Of a stretch of DNA of 35,981 nt, positions 7,785 to 16,453 are shown piece by piece. The translations under genes and the position numbers were made by a program. Each line of letters begins with the position of its first letter. The first letter of the stretch is position 1. The DNA is from Oceanospirillaceae bacterium. Lineage in GTDB: Bacteria > Pseudomonadota > Gammaproteobacteria > Pseudomonadales > Balneatricaceae. The stretch covers positions 1 through 35,981 of the forward strand of contig JABSRB010000051.1 in NCBI GenBank assembly GCA_013215375.1, in the 5' to 3' direction. The notes below the pieces were generated by a model. The model saw only the letters and a list, made by a program, of their open reading frames with translations. It searched no databases and was not told the origin of the DNA.

Positions 7785-9608
7785 ATGTTCTCCTTTGTAG
7801 TTAGGTATAAATTAATAATAGTTCTCCTTTTATTGGGCTGTAGCACAGAGATTTTTGCTAATAAATATCAGTCACTAGAGGATAATTGGCGCTTTCAATA
7901 CGGTGATGAAGCGCAGTGGTCAACTAATCTTTTTGATGATAGTCATTGGCCTGTCGTTAGCGTGCCTGGTATTTTAAACCAGATACATGGCCGGTCTCGC
8001 AACGGCTGGTATCGTATTCATTTTGATACACAATTATCCAAAATCAGCCAGTCGATTCTTATCGAGTCTATTCGTCACAGTGATGAAACTTGGTTAAATG
8101 GTGTGAAAATTGGTGCGCAGGGGAGTTTTGAAGAGCGCTGGACTTTTAACAATACCAACCCGCAAAGCATGATCAGGCTATATGGAATCCCCGAGGGGTT
8201 ACTGATAGAGCGCGATAACGTACTGGCTATCAAGGTTGCAGTGGGCTTTGGAGAAGCCTGGGGAGCGCTTTACCCCGGTGGGGCTGGTATTTATGGTGAT
8301 GTCATTCTTGGCAGTAGTAATACGTTACAAAAGAGCCAGCAAAATCAGCTAATCATCACAAGCTCATTAGATGTGTTATTTATCACTTTAGCGCTGGTGG
8401 ATGTACTCATCATCATTTTTTTATTAAAAAATGCTCTTGGAAACTTCCCTGAATTCAAATGGTTGATTGTTAGTAGTCTGCTCATGTTGATGGGGACTAT
8501 GTCCCATGATTTTTTTTACATACATCGCTTAAGCTTCGTCGATAGTAATTTATTTCTGATACTGACTTTGTTATTCACGCCTGTCGGCGTAGCCAGCTAT
8601 TTTTGGTCTCAAAACAGAGATATAAAAGCGGAGTATTTACAAGGAGCAGCTCTTTGCTGCTTACTTTGCGCCATTATTATATTAACCCCATCAGTGCCCG
8701 CGTATTTCAAAGTAGCTAGTTGGTATTTATATTGTATTATATCTTTTTTGTGTTTTTTCTACGCGCTGTATATTGCTATTAAACGTGTTTATCAGGGTGA
8801 TGTAGGCTCCATTGCTCAGTTGATTGCGCTAGCTGCCTATTTATATTCAATACGAACCCAGTGGATGCTCCATGAAAATTTTGGTCACCGAAATATCCAA
8901 ATTGGCAGCTTATTATACCGTTACGGGATTCTATTCGCCTACTTCCAGCAAATAGCTCATTTGCGTCTAGATTATAAAAAACTATCTGAGCGTATTGTTA
9001 ATATCACAGAGAAAACTCGTCATTCGCTCGCCAGGGAGCTTCATGATGGCTTAGGGCAACACTTAGCCTCGATGAAAATGCACATACAATTGCAGAATAA
9101 TAAAAGAGTCTCTTCGCATACTGATTATGTTGAAATTGAATTAAAAAATGCATTGCTTAACCTTAGAAGATTGATTAATGGGCTGCACCCGATCGAAATA
9201 GATGAATGCTGTATTTCAAAAGCCATCGAAAAGAAGTGCCTTAGTTTGTCTCATCAATATGGCATTGAGATCTTGTTTCAAAGTGGGACTTACAAGTTAG
9301 ATAAAGAGATTGAACAGCATATCTTTAGAATATTTCAAGAGTGTGTGGCTAATGCAATCAAGCACGGAAAACCGACTCAAATAATCGTCATTATGTCATT
9401 AAAGAATCAGCAACTAACTTTAACAATAGAAGATAACGGGTCGGGGTTTGATACAGAAGTTGAACAAGTACAAAAAGCGAATGGTGGGTTCGGTTATATC
9501 AGCCTTAACGAGCGGGTAGCGTTATTAAATGGTGCGATAAAAATAGTACCAGGGATTCATTGCGGCGTTCAATTGACCATTACTTTACCTATCACTAGTA
9601 AGCATTAA
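7785..9608 (+). CDS. NarL-type sensor histidine kinase with extracytoplasmic jelly-roll domain and 7TM region
   Basis: A 607-residue membrane kinase. A Sec signal or first hydrophobic segment (about 8-26) is followed by a periplasmic region (about 28-175) resembling a galactose-binding/glycoside hydrolase family 2 N-terminal jelly roll (LEDNWRFQYGDE, WYRIHFDT, ETWLNGVKIG, GGAGIYGDVILG). About seven hydrophobic helices (about 195-390) resemble 7TMR-DISM receptors. The cytoplasmic end is HisKA_3 plus HATPase_c: H-box LARELHDGLGQ with phospho-acceptor H420, N-box NAIKHG with N523, G-boxes IEDNGSGF and GGFGYISLNERV. This type pairs with NarL/LuxR-type regulators, and one is encoded at 15358-15975. 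The jelly roll suggests carbohydrate sensing, but the ligand is unknown. No strong Shine-Dalgarno precedes the ATG. Confidence 0.9.
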   Translation: MFSFVVRYKLIIVLLLLGCSTEIFANKYQSLEDNWRFQYGDEAQWSTNLFDDSHWPVVSVPGILNQIHGRSRNGWYRIHFDTQLSKISQSILIESIRHSDETWLNGVKIGAQGSFEERWTFNNTNPQSMIRLYGIPEGLLIERDNVLAIKVAVGFGEAWGALYPGGAGIYGDVILGSSNTLQKSQQNQLIITSSLDVLFITLALVDVLIIIFLLKNALGNFPEFKWLIVSSLLMLMGTMSHDFFYIHRLSFVDSNLFLILTLLFTPVGVASYFWSQNRDIKAEYLQGAALCCLLCAIIILTPSVPAYFKVASWYLYCIISFLCFFYALYIAIKRVYQGDVGSIAQLIALAAYLYSIRTQWMLHENFGHRNIQIGSLLYRYGILFAYFQQIAHLRLDYKKLSERIVNITEKTRHSLARELHDGLGQHLASMKMHIQLQNNKRVSSHTDYVEIELKNALLNLRRLINGLHPIEIDECCISKAIEKKCLSLSHQYGIEILFQSGTYKLDKEIEQHIFRIFQECVANAIKHGKPTQIIVIMSLKNQQLTLTIEDNGSGFDTEVEQVQKANGGFGYISLNERVALLNGAIKIVPGIHCGVQLTITLPITSKH

Positions 9609-9627
9609 TCACTTTAATAGAGATGAA

Positions 9628-9642
9628 TTAGGCGGAGCCTAA
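9628..9642. repeat. Short perfect hairpin
   Basis: TTAGGC (9628-9633), GGA, GCCTAA (9637-9642) is a perfect 6-bp inverted repeat soon after the kinase stop. It is the first of three hairpins within about 95 bp. Its role is unclear; it may protect the mRNA 3' end. Confidence 0.45.
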
Positions 9643-9664
9643 ATCATCAAGGGTTTAATTTCCC

Positions 9665-9685
9665 GCCCCTCGGGGGGCTTTATTT
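9665..9685 (+). terminator. Probable intrinsic terminator after the sensor-kinase gene
   Basis: GCCCC (9665-9669) pairs with GGGGC (9674-9678) around a 4-nt loop and is followed by TTTATTT. The GC-only stem plus U-rich tail fits a short rho-independent terminator that separates the kinase transcript from the secreted-protein operon. Confidence 0.65.
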
Positions 9686-9735
9686 GTCTTTATAACTGTC
9701 GCTTACGACAGTTATAAAGACTAGCGCATTATAAT
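9686..9735 (+). promoter_or_regulatory. Perfect 16-bp inverted repeat overlapping an activator-type promoter
   Basis: GTCTTTATAACTGTCG (9686-9701), loop CTTA, and CGACAGTTATAAAGAC (9706-9721) match perfectly over 16 bp. The core CTGTCG-N4-CGACAG is the same as at 7719-7734. A consensus TATAAT (9730-9735) follows. The -35 position, about 17 bp upstream, falls inside the right arm and has no TTGACA. This arrangement fits a promoter that needs an activator bound over the -35 region. The repeat could instead act as an RNA hairpin. Confidence 0.65.
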
Positions 9736-9776
9736 AATCTAGAAGGACTATCGTCATCACCTTCATAGGCATTGTT

Positions 9777-11897
9777 ATGTATTTCTACCCGATTTTTTTC
9801 AGCGCTTTATGCTTTTTTTCAGCTCCCCTTTTAGCAGATCCCCCAAGTAAACCTTTTACCTTTGGTAATACACTGGTTACTAAATTTAGTGGCACTGTTT
9901 TGGGGGTTGATGAGAAAGATTTGAATCCTACCAATCATTTGATAAATGAAACTTTCATTGATCCAACGGGGGCGGCAGCGATTATTTTGAATACGCATAC
10001 CCCTGATAATATATGGCGTGGTCAATTATTAAAGGTCGAAAAAAAGCAGTCTTTTCCGATACCGGCTCTCGCGGTAGGGCAGGTTTTTTCCGCAACTTAT
10101 GACAGTGCAGGAAATGCATATTTAGCCGCAACGTCAAGTTACGGCTTGAACCTTATTAAGCCTGATATTTGTGAGCGCGATAGGCTCGATAAAAAGGGAA
10201 ACTCTCTTTGTGAAACTATTGATAAAACAGACATAGACAGATTACCGGAAAGAATTACAACAGGTCACCCATCGGCTAGATGGATGGTGGGGCAGTTTGG
10301 TAAAACGGGTTCTCCAGGCTCTGTATGGAAGGTCGATGGGCACAGTGGAAAAATTAGTTTGTTTACTAATATTACCTTAGCAGGCGTAGCTAACTCTGGG
10401 GCAGCTCTGGGAGATATTAGCTTTGATGAAGCACACAACCAGTTCTTCGTATCCGACATGGATACCGGCATGGTGCATCGAATTTCTAATACAGCGAAAC
10501 ACCGAGGTGAAGAGCTAGACTTCTTTGATCACGGGATAACCGCAAGAACTGTTCTGAGCTTTCCTGTCATCAAACATAATAATGATGATCGCATAGATAT
10601 TACCAGTGAGAAATTTAAACCACTGGATCAGAAAACCTGGGGGTTTAGCCAGCTGGGAAGGCAAGTCTGGGCATTAAAGGTCTATAAAAATAGGCTTTAC
10701 TACTCAGTCTGGAATGGAGAAGAGCTAGGTTCTGAGATTTGGTCTGTCGCTCTTGATATAGATGGCCGCTTTTCAGAAGATATTCGATTAGAGATTTCAG
10801 TGGCTAAATACCAAGGCCATTTAAAAATTACAGATATTACCTTCAGTAAACAAGGTGCGATGATCTTAGCGCAACGTGGCGCTATTGCGACCAGCTATGA
10901 CTATAAAATCGCGATAGAAAGTAGTGACGCTAGAGTATTACGTTATTGGTTGGAACAGCCTAATGATCCGCAGACTAATAGTATGTGGGTTTCGCAAGCT
11001 GAAGAATATGCAGTGGGCATGGCGGATGACCATCGTAACTCTAGTGGTGGTGTCGCCTTAGGATACGGCTACAATGAACAGGGAGTATTAGATACACAAA
11101 GCTGTAAGGATGCTCTTTGGACAACGGGACACTCGTTGACCAAGGAAGGCTCTAAAAGCGTATCAGGGTTACAGGGAAGTCCATCTAGACCGGTTAGAAA
11201 TTTCAATACTCCACCTACAACCAGCTATTTTTTCGATGTTTATCCTGAATCTGAGATAGAAGCTGTTCAAGGTTGGTTAGGTGATGTGGAAATATACACA
11301 CAAGGGTGTGTTTGTCAGAATATTTGCGCTATTTCTGCTGCATCAGATCAAAAGCCAGTGATAGTTAAGTTACCCGCTAATTCATCACCTCCTGAAATAA
11401 ATTTACCAGAGCCCCCAGAGTTTCCGGAGTTACCCGATTTTCCAGAATTTCCCGAATGGTGTCCCTATGGCTTATGTGTAATCACAGTGGTTTGTATCCC
11501 TCCATTAGATTTTTGGCCCTGGTGTGGCAGTGAAGAAGATGAATTACCCGCTTGTATGGAGATGGCTATGTCCCCCGCTGGGCCTTTCTTAAACGGTAGT
11601 ACTTGGTCTATGCCTATGGGCGTGACTTCACTCAATAACAATACGATAGACACCTTGCGTATATTTTCAAATACCTCTGGCGTCAATATAACCAACGGTA
11701 ATATTTTCTCAGTTGGGTTTCCTACTCCCACCTTTACAGCGACAGCAAACCAAGACGCTGTCTTTGATTTGTGTGGATATAACAGTGCGGATGCGCAAAC
11801 AGGAAAACCTTATGATTGCTGCTCAATGAAAGTTAAATTTAAAGTACGAGAGTCGCAATCAGCTGAGGATCATCAAACCTTGGAGGTAGTGCAATGA
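9777..11897 (+). CDS. Large secreted protein of unknown function, beta-propeller-like N-terminal part
   Basis: A 706-residue exported protein that I do not recognise as a named family. Residues 1-20 form a Sec signal (ending LLADPP). About 30-430 has repeated short strands with motifs such as DSAGNAYLAATSS, GSVWKVDGHSGKI, DEAHNQFFVSDMDTGMVHRI and FSQLGRQVWALKVYKNRLYYSVW, which resemble NHL/SMP-30-like propeller blades. About 530-560 is a proline/acid-rich linker (PEPPEFPELPDFPEFPEW). The last 140 residues contain Cys pairs and an Ig-like beta region ending in DCCSMKVKFKVRE. Its stop overlaps the next gene's start (ATGA), so the two are translationally coupled and probably act together at the cell surface or outside the cell. 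No enzyme motif is visible. Confidence 0.75.
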   Translation: MYFYPIFFSALCFFSAPLLADPPSKPFTFGNTLVTKFSGTVLGVDEKDLNPTNHLINETFIDPTGAAAIILNTHTPDNIWRGQLLKVEKKQSFPIPALAVGQVFSATYDSAGNAYLAATSSYGLNLIKPDICERDRLDKKGNSLCETIDKTDIDRLPERITTGHPSARWMVGQFGKTGSPGSVWKVDGHSGKISLFTNITLAGVANSGAALGDISFDEAHNQFFVSDMDTGMVHRISNTAKHRGEELDFFDHGITARTVLSFPVIKHNNDDRIDITSEKFKPLDQKTWGFSQLGRQVWALKVYKNRLYYSVWNGEELGSEIWSVALDIDGRFSEDIRLEISVAKYQGHLKITDITFSKQGAMILAQRGAIATSYDYKIAIESSDARVLRYWLEQPNDPQTNSMWVSQAEEYAVGMADDHRNSSGGVALGYGYNEQGVLDTQSCKDALWTTGHSLTKEGSKSVSGLQGSPSRPVRNFNTPPTTSYFFDVYPESEIEAVQGWLGDVEIYTQGCVCQNICAISAASDQKPVIVKLPANSSPPEINLPEPPEFPELPDFPEFPEWCPYGLCVITVVCIPPLDFWPWCGSEEDELPACMEMAMSPAGPFLNGSTWSMPMGVTSLNNNTIDTLRIFSNTSGVNITNGNIFSVGFPTPTFTATANQDAVFDLCGYNSADAQTGKPYDCCSMKVKFKVRESQSAEDHQTLEVVQ

Positions 11898-14800
11898 AAA
11901 AGCTATTAACACTGAAAAATCTATTTGCTGCCATTACCTTAACAATGCTTTTGCCGTCTGTTTTGCAGGCGAACGAACTAGGTAATCCAGGTTTTGAAAA
12001 TGATACTAGTGGAAGCTATGGGGATAATATTGCTCCGCAACTTAACGTAGCCCCCTGGGTTTCTTTGAGTTTAGATAATGTTGTTCAAGTTGACGGAGTG
12101 GGCGGGCAAACAACATATGGCAATAGAGGACCTGAATCGGATGCATCCGGCATACTTGGCGTGAGGCATTACTTGGATATGCAAGGTGATGGGGAGATAT
12201 ACCAATCTTTTACTACGCCAAATGACTGCTCTGGAGAGGTTAGATTTGGCGGAAGCTTTTCAACACGTCATAACGAAGTGGGAAAAGCGCATATAGAAAT
12301 AAGGGAAGGAGTGGGAAACACCGGTGCGTTGGTAGGTACTACTACTAATTTGAGCTTACCAGTGGGGAACTCAGAAACAGATCCGTGGGTTAGGGCGAAC
12401 TATACTGCATTTTTAACAGCGTCCACCACATACTCATTCGTGATAGTGATGGATAATTACATAAATTTTGATGAAGGCTATGTTAATTTTTTATCTGGAC
12501 CTTGTCAGGATGATACAGTTATTGATCCACCGCCACCGCCAGAGTCTGTATGTTTAGAAATAAAACATGAGGTTAGCTGTACTTCAAAGGGATGGAGTGT
12601 TTCTTTAACACACGATCCTTCATCATTACTGCAGCCGGATCACTATAATTTATCACCCATTACTTCCGGGGTTACCATAAGTGGTAGCTCGCCAAATTAT
12701 ATTCTAAACGGTGCTCTACCTAATACAGCTGTTGATCTTCTGGTTTTTGGCACCCAAAAAGGTAAGGGTAATTTGTTAGGGACGGACCGATGCTGTGAAG
12801 AGAGCAGAATCCATGTCGATATTCCCAATCAAGCATGCCCAATAACTTGCGACTCAGGGGAAGAGTTGGTTAACGGTGTGTGTCAAGTGATCGAAGAGCC
12901 AGATATATCGCCTTCCTGTAACAGTAATATCGTTATTGTGGTCGATGAATCAGGGTCTATTGCGGATAATCCAGGGGATCCTAATCGCGTTAGGCTAGAA
13001 GTAAGAAATCTTCTAAAAGGTTTTAAAGGTCACGGTTCAAAAGCGTCGGTTATCCATTTTGATACCAACGCTCGTTTAATCAATTCAATGCTTGAAATAG
13101 CCACTGCACCCGGTCAAGAAATAGGCTTTTCTGGAGGTTATACTCCCTCTACGGGACAGACTAACTGGGAGGCGGGGTTGAGCTTGGCGCTGGCAGAAAT
13201 AAACAGTAACCCTGGGCCTGAACTGGTATTTTTTATTACCGATGGGCAACCTAATCGATACTTGGACAATAATGGAGCAGTGCAGACGGGCTCGGAAGCT
13301 ACTTCGGTGAATGAAGCAGTCGTTATTGCCAACCAAATAAAAGCAGCGGGTGCTAGGATCTTTTCTATCGGCGTCGGCAATATCGCAAACTCCTCAACCG
13401 CCGCCGCTAACCTTCAGGCCATCGCCTCAAGTGGGGATGCGATAACAGGTTCCATGAATGATTTAGCGGGTATTGTCGCTGATTATACGGCAAAATCATG
13501 CGCAGATATTCATTTACAAAAATACACGGTTGCTGATAAAAGGATAGATTTAACCTATAAAGAATTGAGTGACGCCAAGCCCACGTTTGATATTGCTATC
13601 ACTAATAATACACCGGGAACTTTGACTGGCATTGTTGTTGAAGATGCGCTGCCTACCCCCCAACTTACTTTTAACAGCATTGTAAGCACAAGTGCGGGGA
13701 CTGCTACGCAGCTGGCTAATGTGCTGACTTGGGTATTGCCCCCGATGGCCGCTAATACCACCGAGTATTTAAGATTTAAAACCAATATTAGCGGCGTAGA
13801 CGTTGGGGAGCAGGTTTATAACTATACGCAAGTAGTAGCAGTAGATCAGACAATCGCCTCTAATGTACTGTTAGCTAACCCGACTGTGGGCCCACTTAAT
13901 CCTAATGATAGAGACGAAGCTAGGGATTATGTCTATGTCGTTAAGTCTTCTCCTTGCATGGCCACTGTAGAGAGACCGGAAGGCTGCTTAGGAATTAATA
14001 AAGTGCTTACTCCGGGAGAGGGTAATTGTGAGTCAGGGCAAGCTTGTGAATATACATTATGGATAAATAATAACAGCAGCGTACCTTACGCAGGCGGTTT
14101 TTTGATAGGGGATAATTACACTCCTTCTGGTAGTGCTCCCATAGATTCTATACAGGCATCTGGCGGAGCCCCTGCCAATATCTGTGATACGCAACCGACT
14201 AGCATTCCTTTTAGCTGCACCCAAAGTACCGACATTCCAGCTTATACTAGGTGGAAGTATGTTGTCACTACTACTTGGGCGACCGATGCCACTAAAAATT
14301 GTTTTACGGTGAATAGCAGAAAAGTATGTGTCGCTAATTCATCAGGGAATAAAAGCAGTGCCAAAGAACCGAAACAGCAGCTATTGCTTTCTAAATATGG
14401 CCCTAAGCGATGTACAGCAGGAGGGGTTTGCCACTTCACCATTGAGATGAAGAACGCATCAGATAAGGCCATTGAGCAGCCTATCACTATTGTCGATAAA
14501 CCCAATAAAATGTTTGGTAGGGTGCAGGGGGCCTCTAATGGCTGGAAGTGTCAGCGTGGCTCGAGGAGTTATCAGTGTGTCAATCCGACCTTAGAGCTTG
14601 CGGCCAACGCGAGTACAAAGTTTGCCTTGAGTTTGTCTGTGCCCAAAAACATGAGCGGTAAAGTCACTAACTGTGTACGTGGACAGGGGGCTAGTGATCG
14701 GAGCGACAGCATCATGTTACTACAGACACTGTTGCTAAAAGCAGGCCACGATCCTAGAGGCGTGGATGGCCAATTAGGGCCGGGTACGCGCAAAGCGATG

Positions 14801-15274
14801 GCTGCTTATGCAAAGGCCAATGGCCTGAAAAGTCAGGACGCTAAAACGCTACTGCAGCATTTACAACAAGATGTCCCTGAACTCTTGTCCAATACCGCCT
14901 GTACTACTGTGCGAATTGATAGGCCTAAACGTCAGTGCAAATCGGGCACAGAGTACCAGGGAGGGGTTTGCGTTAGCATTAAAGTACAAGGTTGCCCTGC
15001 TGGGTCCAATTGGACAGGCAAGCAGTGTGTGACTTGTGAAGAGGGCAGTCTTTGGAATCAAGAGGACAAAGCTTGCGAATTTCCTGTCGCAGAAGTGAAG
15101 TGTCAAAAAGGTGAAAAGCGCGAAGGAAACCAATGCATCAAAGTTAAAAAACCTAGATGTATCCCCATTATAACCCGCTACAGTGAAATGCTTGGGATGT
15201 GTGTTCCCAATATAAGCATTGGCATCGGTATTGGAGGGCCTTCAAGTCCAACAAAGGATGACGATCATCCTTAA
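11894..15274 (+). CDS. Giant secreted VWA-domain protein with DUF11-like and peptidoglycan-binding-like regions
   Basis: A 1126-residue exported protein with a Sec signal (1-26, ending LQANE). About 27-200 looks like a lectin-type beta sandwich (NPGFENDTSG and following). A proline stretch (PPPPPES) precedes a second beta domain. A von Willebrand A domain spans about 343-540 with an intact MIDAS: DESGS (D351, S353, S355), a threonine in TPSTGQTNW and D450 in FITDGQP. DUF11-like repeats follow (about 560-670 and 850-930). About 934-985 resembles PG_binding_1 (LLQTLLLKAGHDPRGVDGQL). The C-terminal 110 residues are Cys-rich with repeated G-x-x-C knots. The gene overlaps the preceding one by 4 bp. 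Metal-dependent adhesion or complex formation is plausible; no catalytic domain is visible. Confidence 0.82.
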   Translation: MKKLLTLKNLFAAITLTMLLPSVLQANELGNPGFENDTSGSYGDNIAPQLNVAPWVSLSLDNVVQVDGVGGQTTYGNRGPESDASGILGVRHYLDMQGDGEIYQSFTTPNDCSGEVRFGGSFSTRHNEVGKAHIEIREGVGNTGALVGTTTNLSLPVGNSETDPWVRANYTAFLTASTTYSFVIVMDNYINFDEGYVNFLSGPCQDDTVIDPPPPPESVCLEIKHEVSCTSKGWSVSLTHDPSSLLQPDHYNLSPITSGVTISGSSPNYILNGALPNTAVDLLVFGTQKGKGNLLGTDRCCEESRIHVDIPNQACPITCDSGEELVNGVCQVIEEPDISPSCNSNIVIVVDESGSIADNPGDPNRVRLEVRNLLKGFKGHGSKASVIHFDTNARLINSMLEIATAPGQEIGFSGGYTPSTGQTNWEAGLSLALAEINSNPGPELVFFITDGQPNRYLDNNGAVQTGSEATSVNEAVVIANQIKAAGARIFSIGVGNIANSSTAAANLQAIASSGDAITGSMNDLAGIVADYTAKSCADIHLQKYTVADKRIDLTYKELSDAKPTFDIAITNNTPGTLTGIVVEDALPTPQLTFNSIVSTSAGTATQLANVLTWVLPPMAANTTEYLRFKTNISGVDVGEQVYNYTQVVAVDQTIASNVLLANPTVGPLNPNDRDEARDYVYVVKSSPCMATVERPEGCLGINKVLTPGEGNCESGQACEYTLWINNNSSVPYAGGFLIGDNYTPSGSAPIDSIQASGGAPANICDTQPTSIPFSCTQSTDIPAYTRWKYVVTTTWATDATKNCFTVNSRKVCVANSSGNKSSAKEPKQQLLLSKYGPKRCTAGGVCHFTIEMKNASDKAIEQPITIVDKPNKMFGRVQGASNGWKCQRGSRSYQCVNPTLELAANASTKFALSLSVPKNMSGKVTNCVRGQGASDRSDSIMLLQTLLLKAGHDPRGVDGQLGPGTRKAMAAYAKANGLKSQDAKTLLQHLQQDVPELLSNTACTTVRIDRPKRQCKSGTEYQGGVCVSIKVQGCPAGSNWTGKQCVTCEEGSLWNQEDKACEFPVAEVKCQKGEKREGNQCIKVKKPRCIPIITRYSEMLGMCVPNISIGIGIGGPSSPTKDDDHP

Positions 15275-15357
15275 AACAAAACAGAGCCTGATTGGATCGC
15301 TAGTCAGGTTGTGTTGTGCTGATAAATCAGACGTTTATAGTGGATGTAGACTAAGAT

Positions 15358-15975
15358 TTAAATTTCAAAAATAGACAGTGAAAGCGCTTTAGCGACAGCG
15401 TTTGTTCTGCCGTTGGCATCGAGCTTTATGCAGCAATTGGATAAGTGAAAACGTACTGTTCTTTCTGTAATATCAAGTTCTTTAGCCACGCTTTTGTTGC
15501 TATGCCCATTACTGATATAACGTAAAATTTCTGACTCTCTGCGACTTAATGTATTGATGTTATCGTGGAAATTTCGCATTACTTCAACCAGCGAGTTTGA
15601 AATATATTGCTCATCGCAAGCGACACTGCGTACTGCTATCTCCAACTCGTCAAAGGCATCTTCTTTTAGTATATAACCTGCTAAACCTAAGCTGAGTAAT
15701 TGATTTACTAAATTAGGCTCAGAGTGCATTGTTAGCGCTAGTACACGAACTTGCGGGTAGTCCTTATCAATCGCTTCAATGATTGACTCTATACTGGTAC
15801 CAGGCATTGATATGTCGATTAACACTACGTCTGGGTTATGAGTTTGTATAAGGCCTAATAACTCGTCTCTATGTTCGCACATAGCCACTAGCTGGCAATC
15901 ATTAATCGCAGAAAAAAGGCTGTTCACACCTTCAAGGAATATCCTGTGGTCGTCTGCTGCAACAATTCTTAGCAT
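15358..15975 (-). CDS. NarL/FixJ-family response regulator
   Basis: A 205-residue two-domain regulator. The receiver domain (1-120) has the acidic pair D8/D9, phospho-acceptor D54 in VLIDISMPG, T82 and K104. The LuxR-type helix-turn-helix (about 142-203) reads LSRRESEILRYISNGHSNKSVAKELDITERTV. All key receiver residues are intact, so it should be phosphorylated, most likely by the HisKA_3 kinase encoded at 7785-9608. It is convergent with the secreted-protein operon, 83 bp from its stop. A TATAAT lies on the minus strand at 15993-15988, upstream of the ATG. Its probable target is the CTGTCG-N4-CGACAG palindrome found twice in this locus; this is inferred from position only. Confidence 0.93.
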   Translation of the reverse strand: MLRIVAADDHRIFLEGVNSLFSAINDCQLVAMCEHRDELLGLIQTHNPDVVLIDISMPGTSIESIIEAIDKDYPQVRVLALTMHSEPNLVNQLLSLGLAGYILKEDAFDELEIAVRSVACDEQYISNSLVEVMRNFHDNINTLSRRESEILRYISNGHSNKSVAKELDITERTVRFHLSNCCIKLDANGRTNAVAKALSLSIFEI

Positions 15976-16358
15976 ATATATATTCCATTATAAATCTGAT
16001 GCTTAGTTGAAACTTAAGCCTAACATAGGTAATTGTTCGAAAAAAACACATAGCGGATGTTTAATGGTGTTTTCTTTTTATTCTTAGAAAAATTAGATGT
16101 TTATCGTATAAAACAGATTAATTTAGCCATTTTTCTACCAATAATATCTGCATATAATTATTTTTATTCCACGTTTAAAGGAAATTTAATAAATTACTCT
16201 TTTACGTTTTCCTATTGTTTTTTCTTGCTTTTAATCTTGAGCATATTGAGTTCAGGCTATTAATCAATAATAGTTGTGTAGATGTTTGTTATTTTAAATC
16301 AATTGGTTAGTAAATTTTTTATTAACGGGTTTTAATCTGAATATCGATAAAACCATGT
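15976..16358. other. AT-rich intergenic region without a convincing gene
   Basis: This stretch separates the response-regulator start from the sugar-operon promoter. It holds the regulator's minus-strand promoter region and about 300 bp of very AT-rich sequence. A 68-codon open frame at 16057-16263 encodes a Phe/Leu/Ile-rich peptide, but it lacks a spaced Shine-Dalgarno and looks like AT-rich chance, so it is not called as a gene. Confidence 0.6.
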
Positions 16359-16423
16359 ATGTAACTAGTTGGTTGACACCGATTCATATTGTGTATAAAT
16401 TATACATATTGACAATTCGTCAA
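16359..16423 (+). promoter_or_regulatory. Sugar-importer operon promoter with three candidate operator sites
   Basis: A perfect -35 TTGACA (16373-16378) is followed by TATAAA (16394-16399; spacer 15, or 16 to ATAAAT). ATGTAACTA (16359-16367) adjoins the -35 and recurs in the palindrome at 25023-25048. TGTATAA-A-TTATACA (16392-16406), a perfect 7-bp-arm palindrome, covers the -10. TTGAC-N5-GTCAA (16409-16423) lies at the likely transcription start. Such placement implies repression, plausibly by the TetR protein encoded at 24280. Confidence 0.6.
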
Positions 16424-16453
16424 GGTATTAACCTGAACAAAGGGAGAAGTTAG

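Noticed and set aside
15256-15330. Short inverted repeats after the VWA gene (GGATGA-CGA-TCATCC, CTGAT-AA-ATCAG).
   Set aside because: None is followed by a T-run and the stems are short, so a terminator cannot be supported for the secreted-protein operon.
16057-16263. A 68-codon open frame encoding a very hydrophobic Phe/Leu/Ile-rich peptide.
   Set aside because: It lies in strongly AT-rich intergenic DNA, its AGCGG abuts the ATG without spacing, and the peptide composition is what AT-rich chance frames give.
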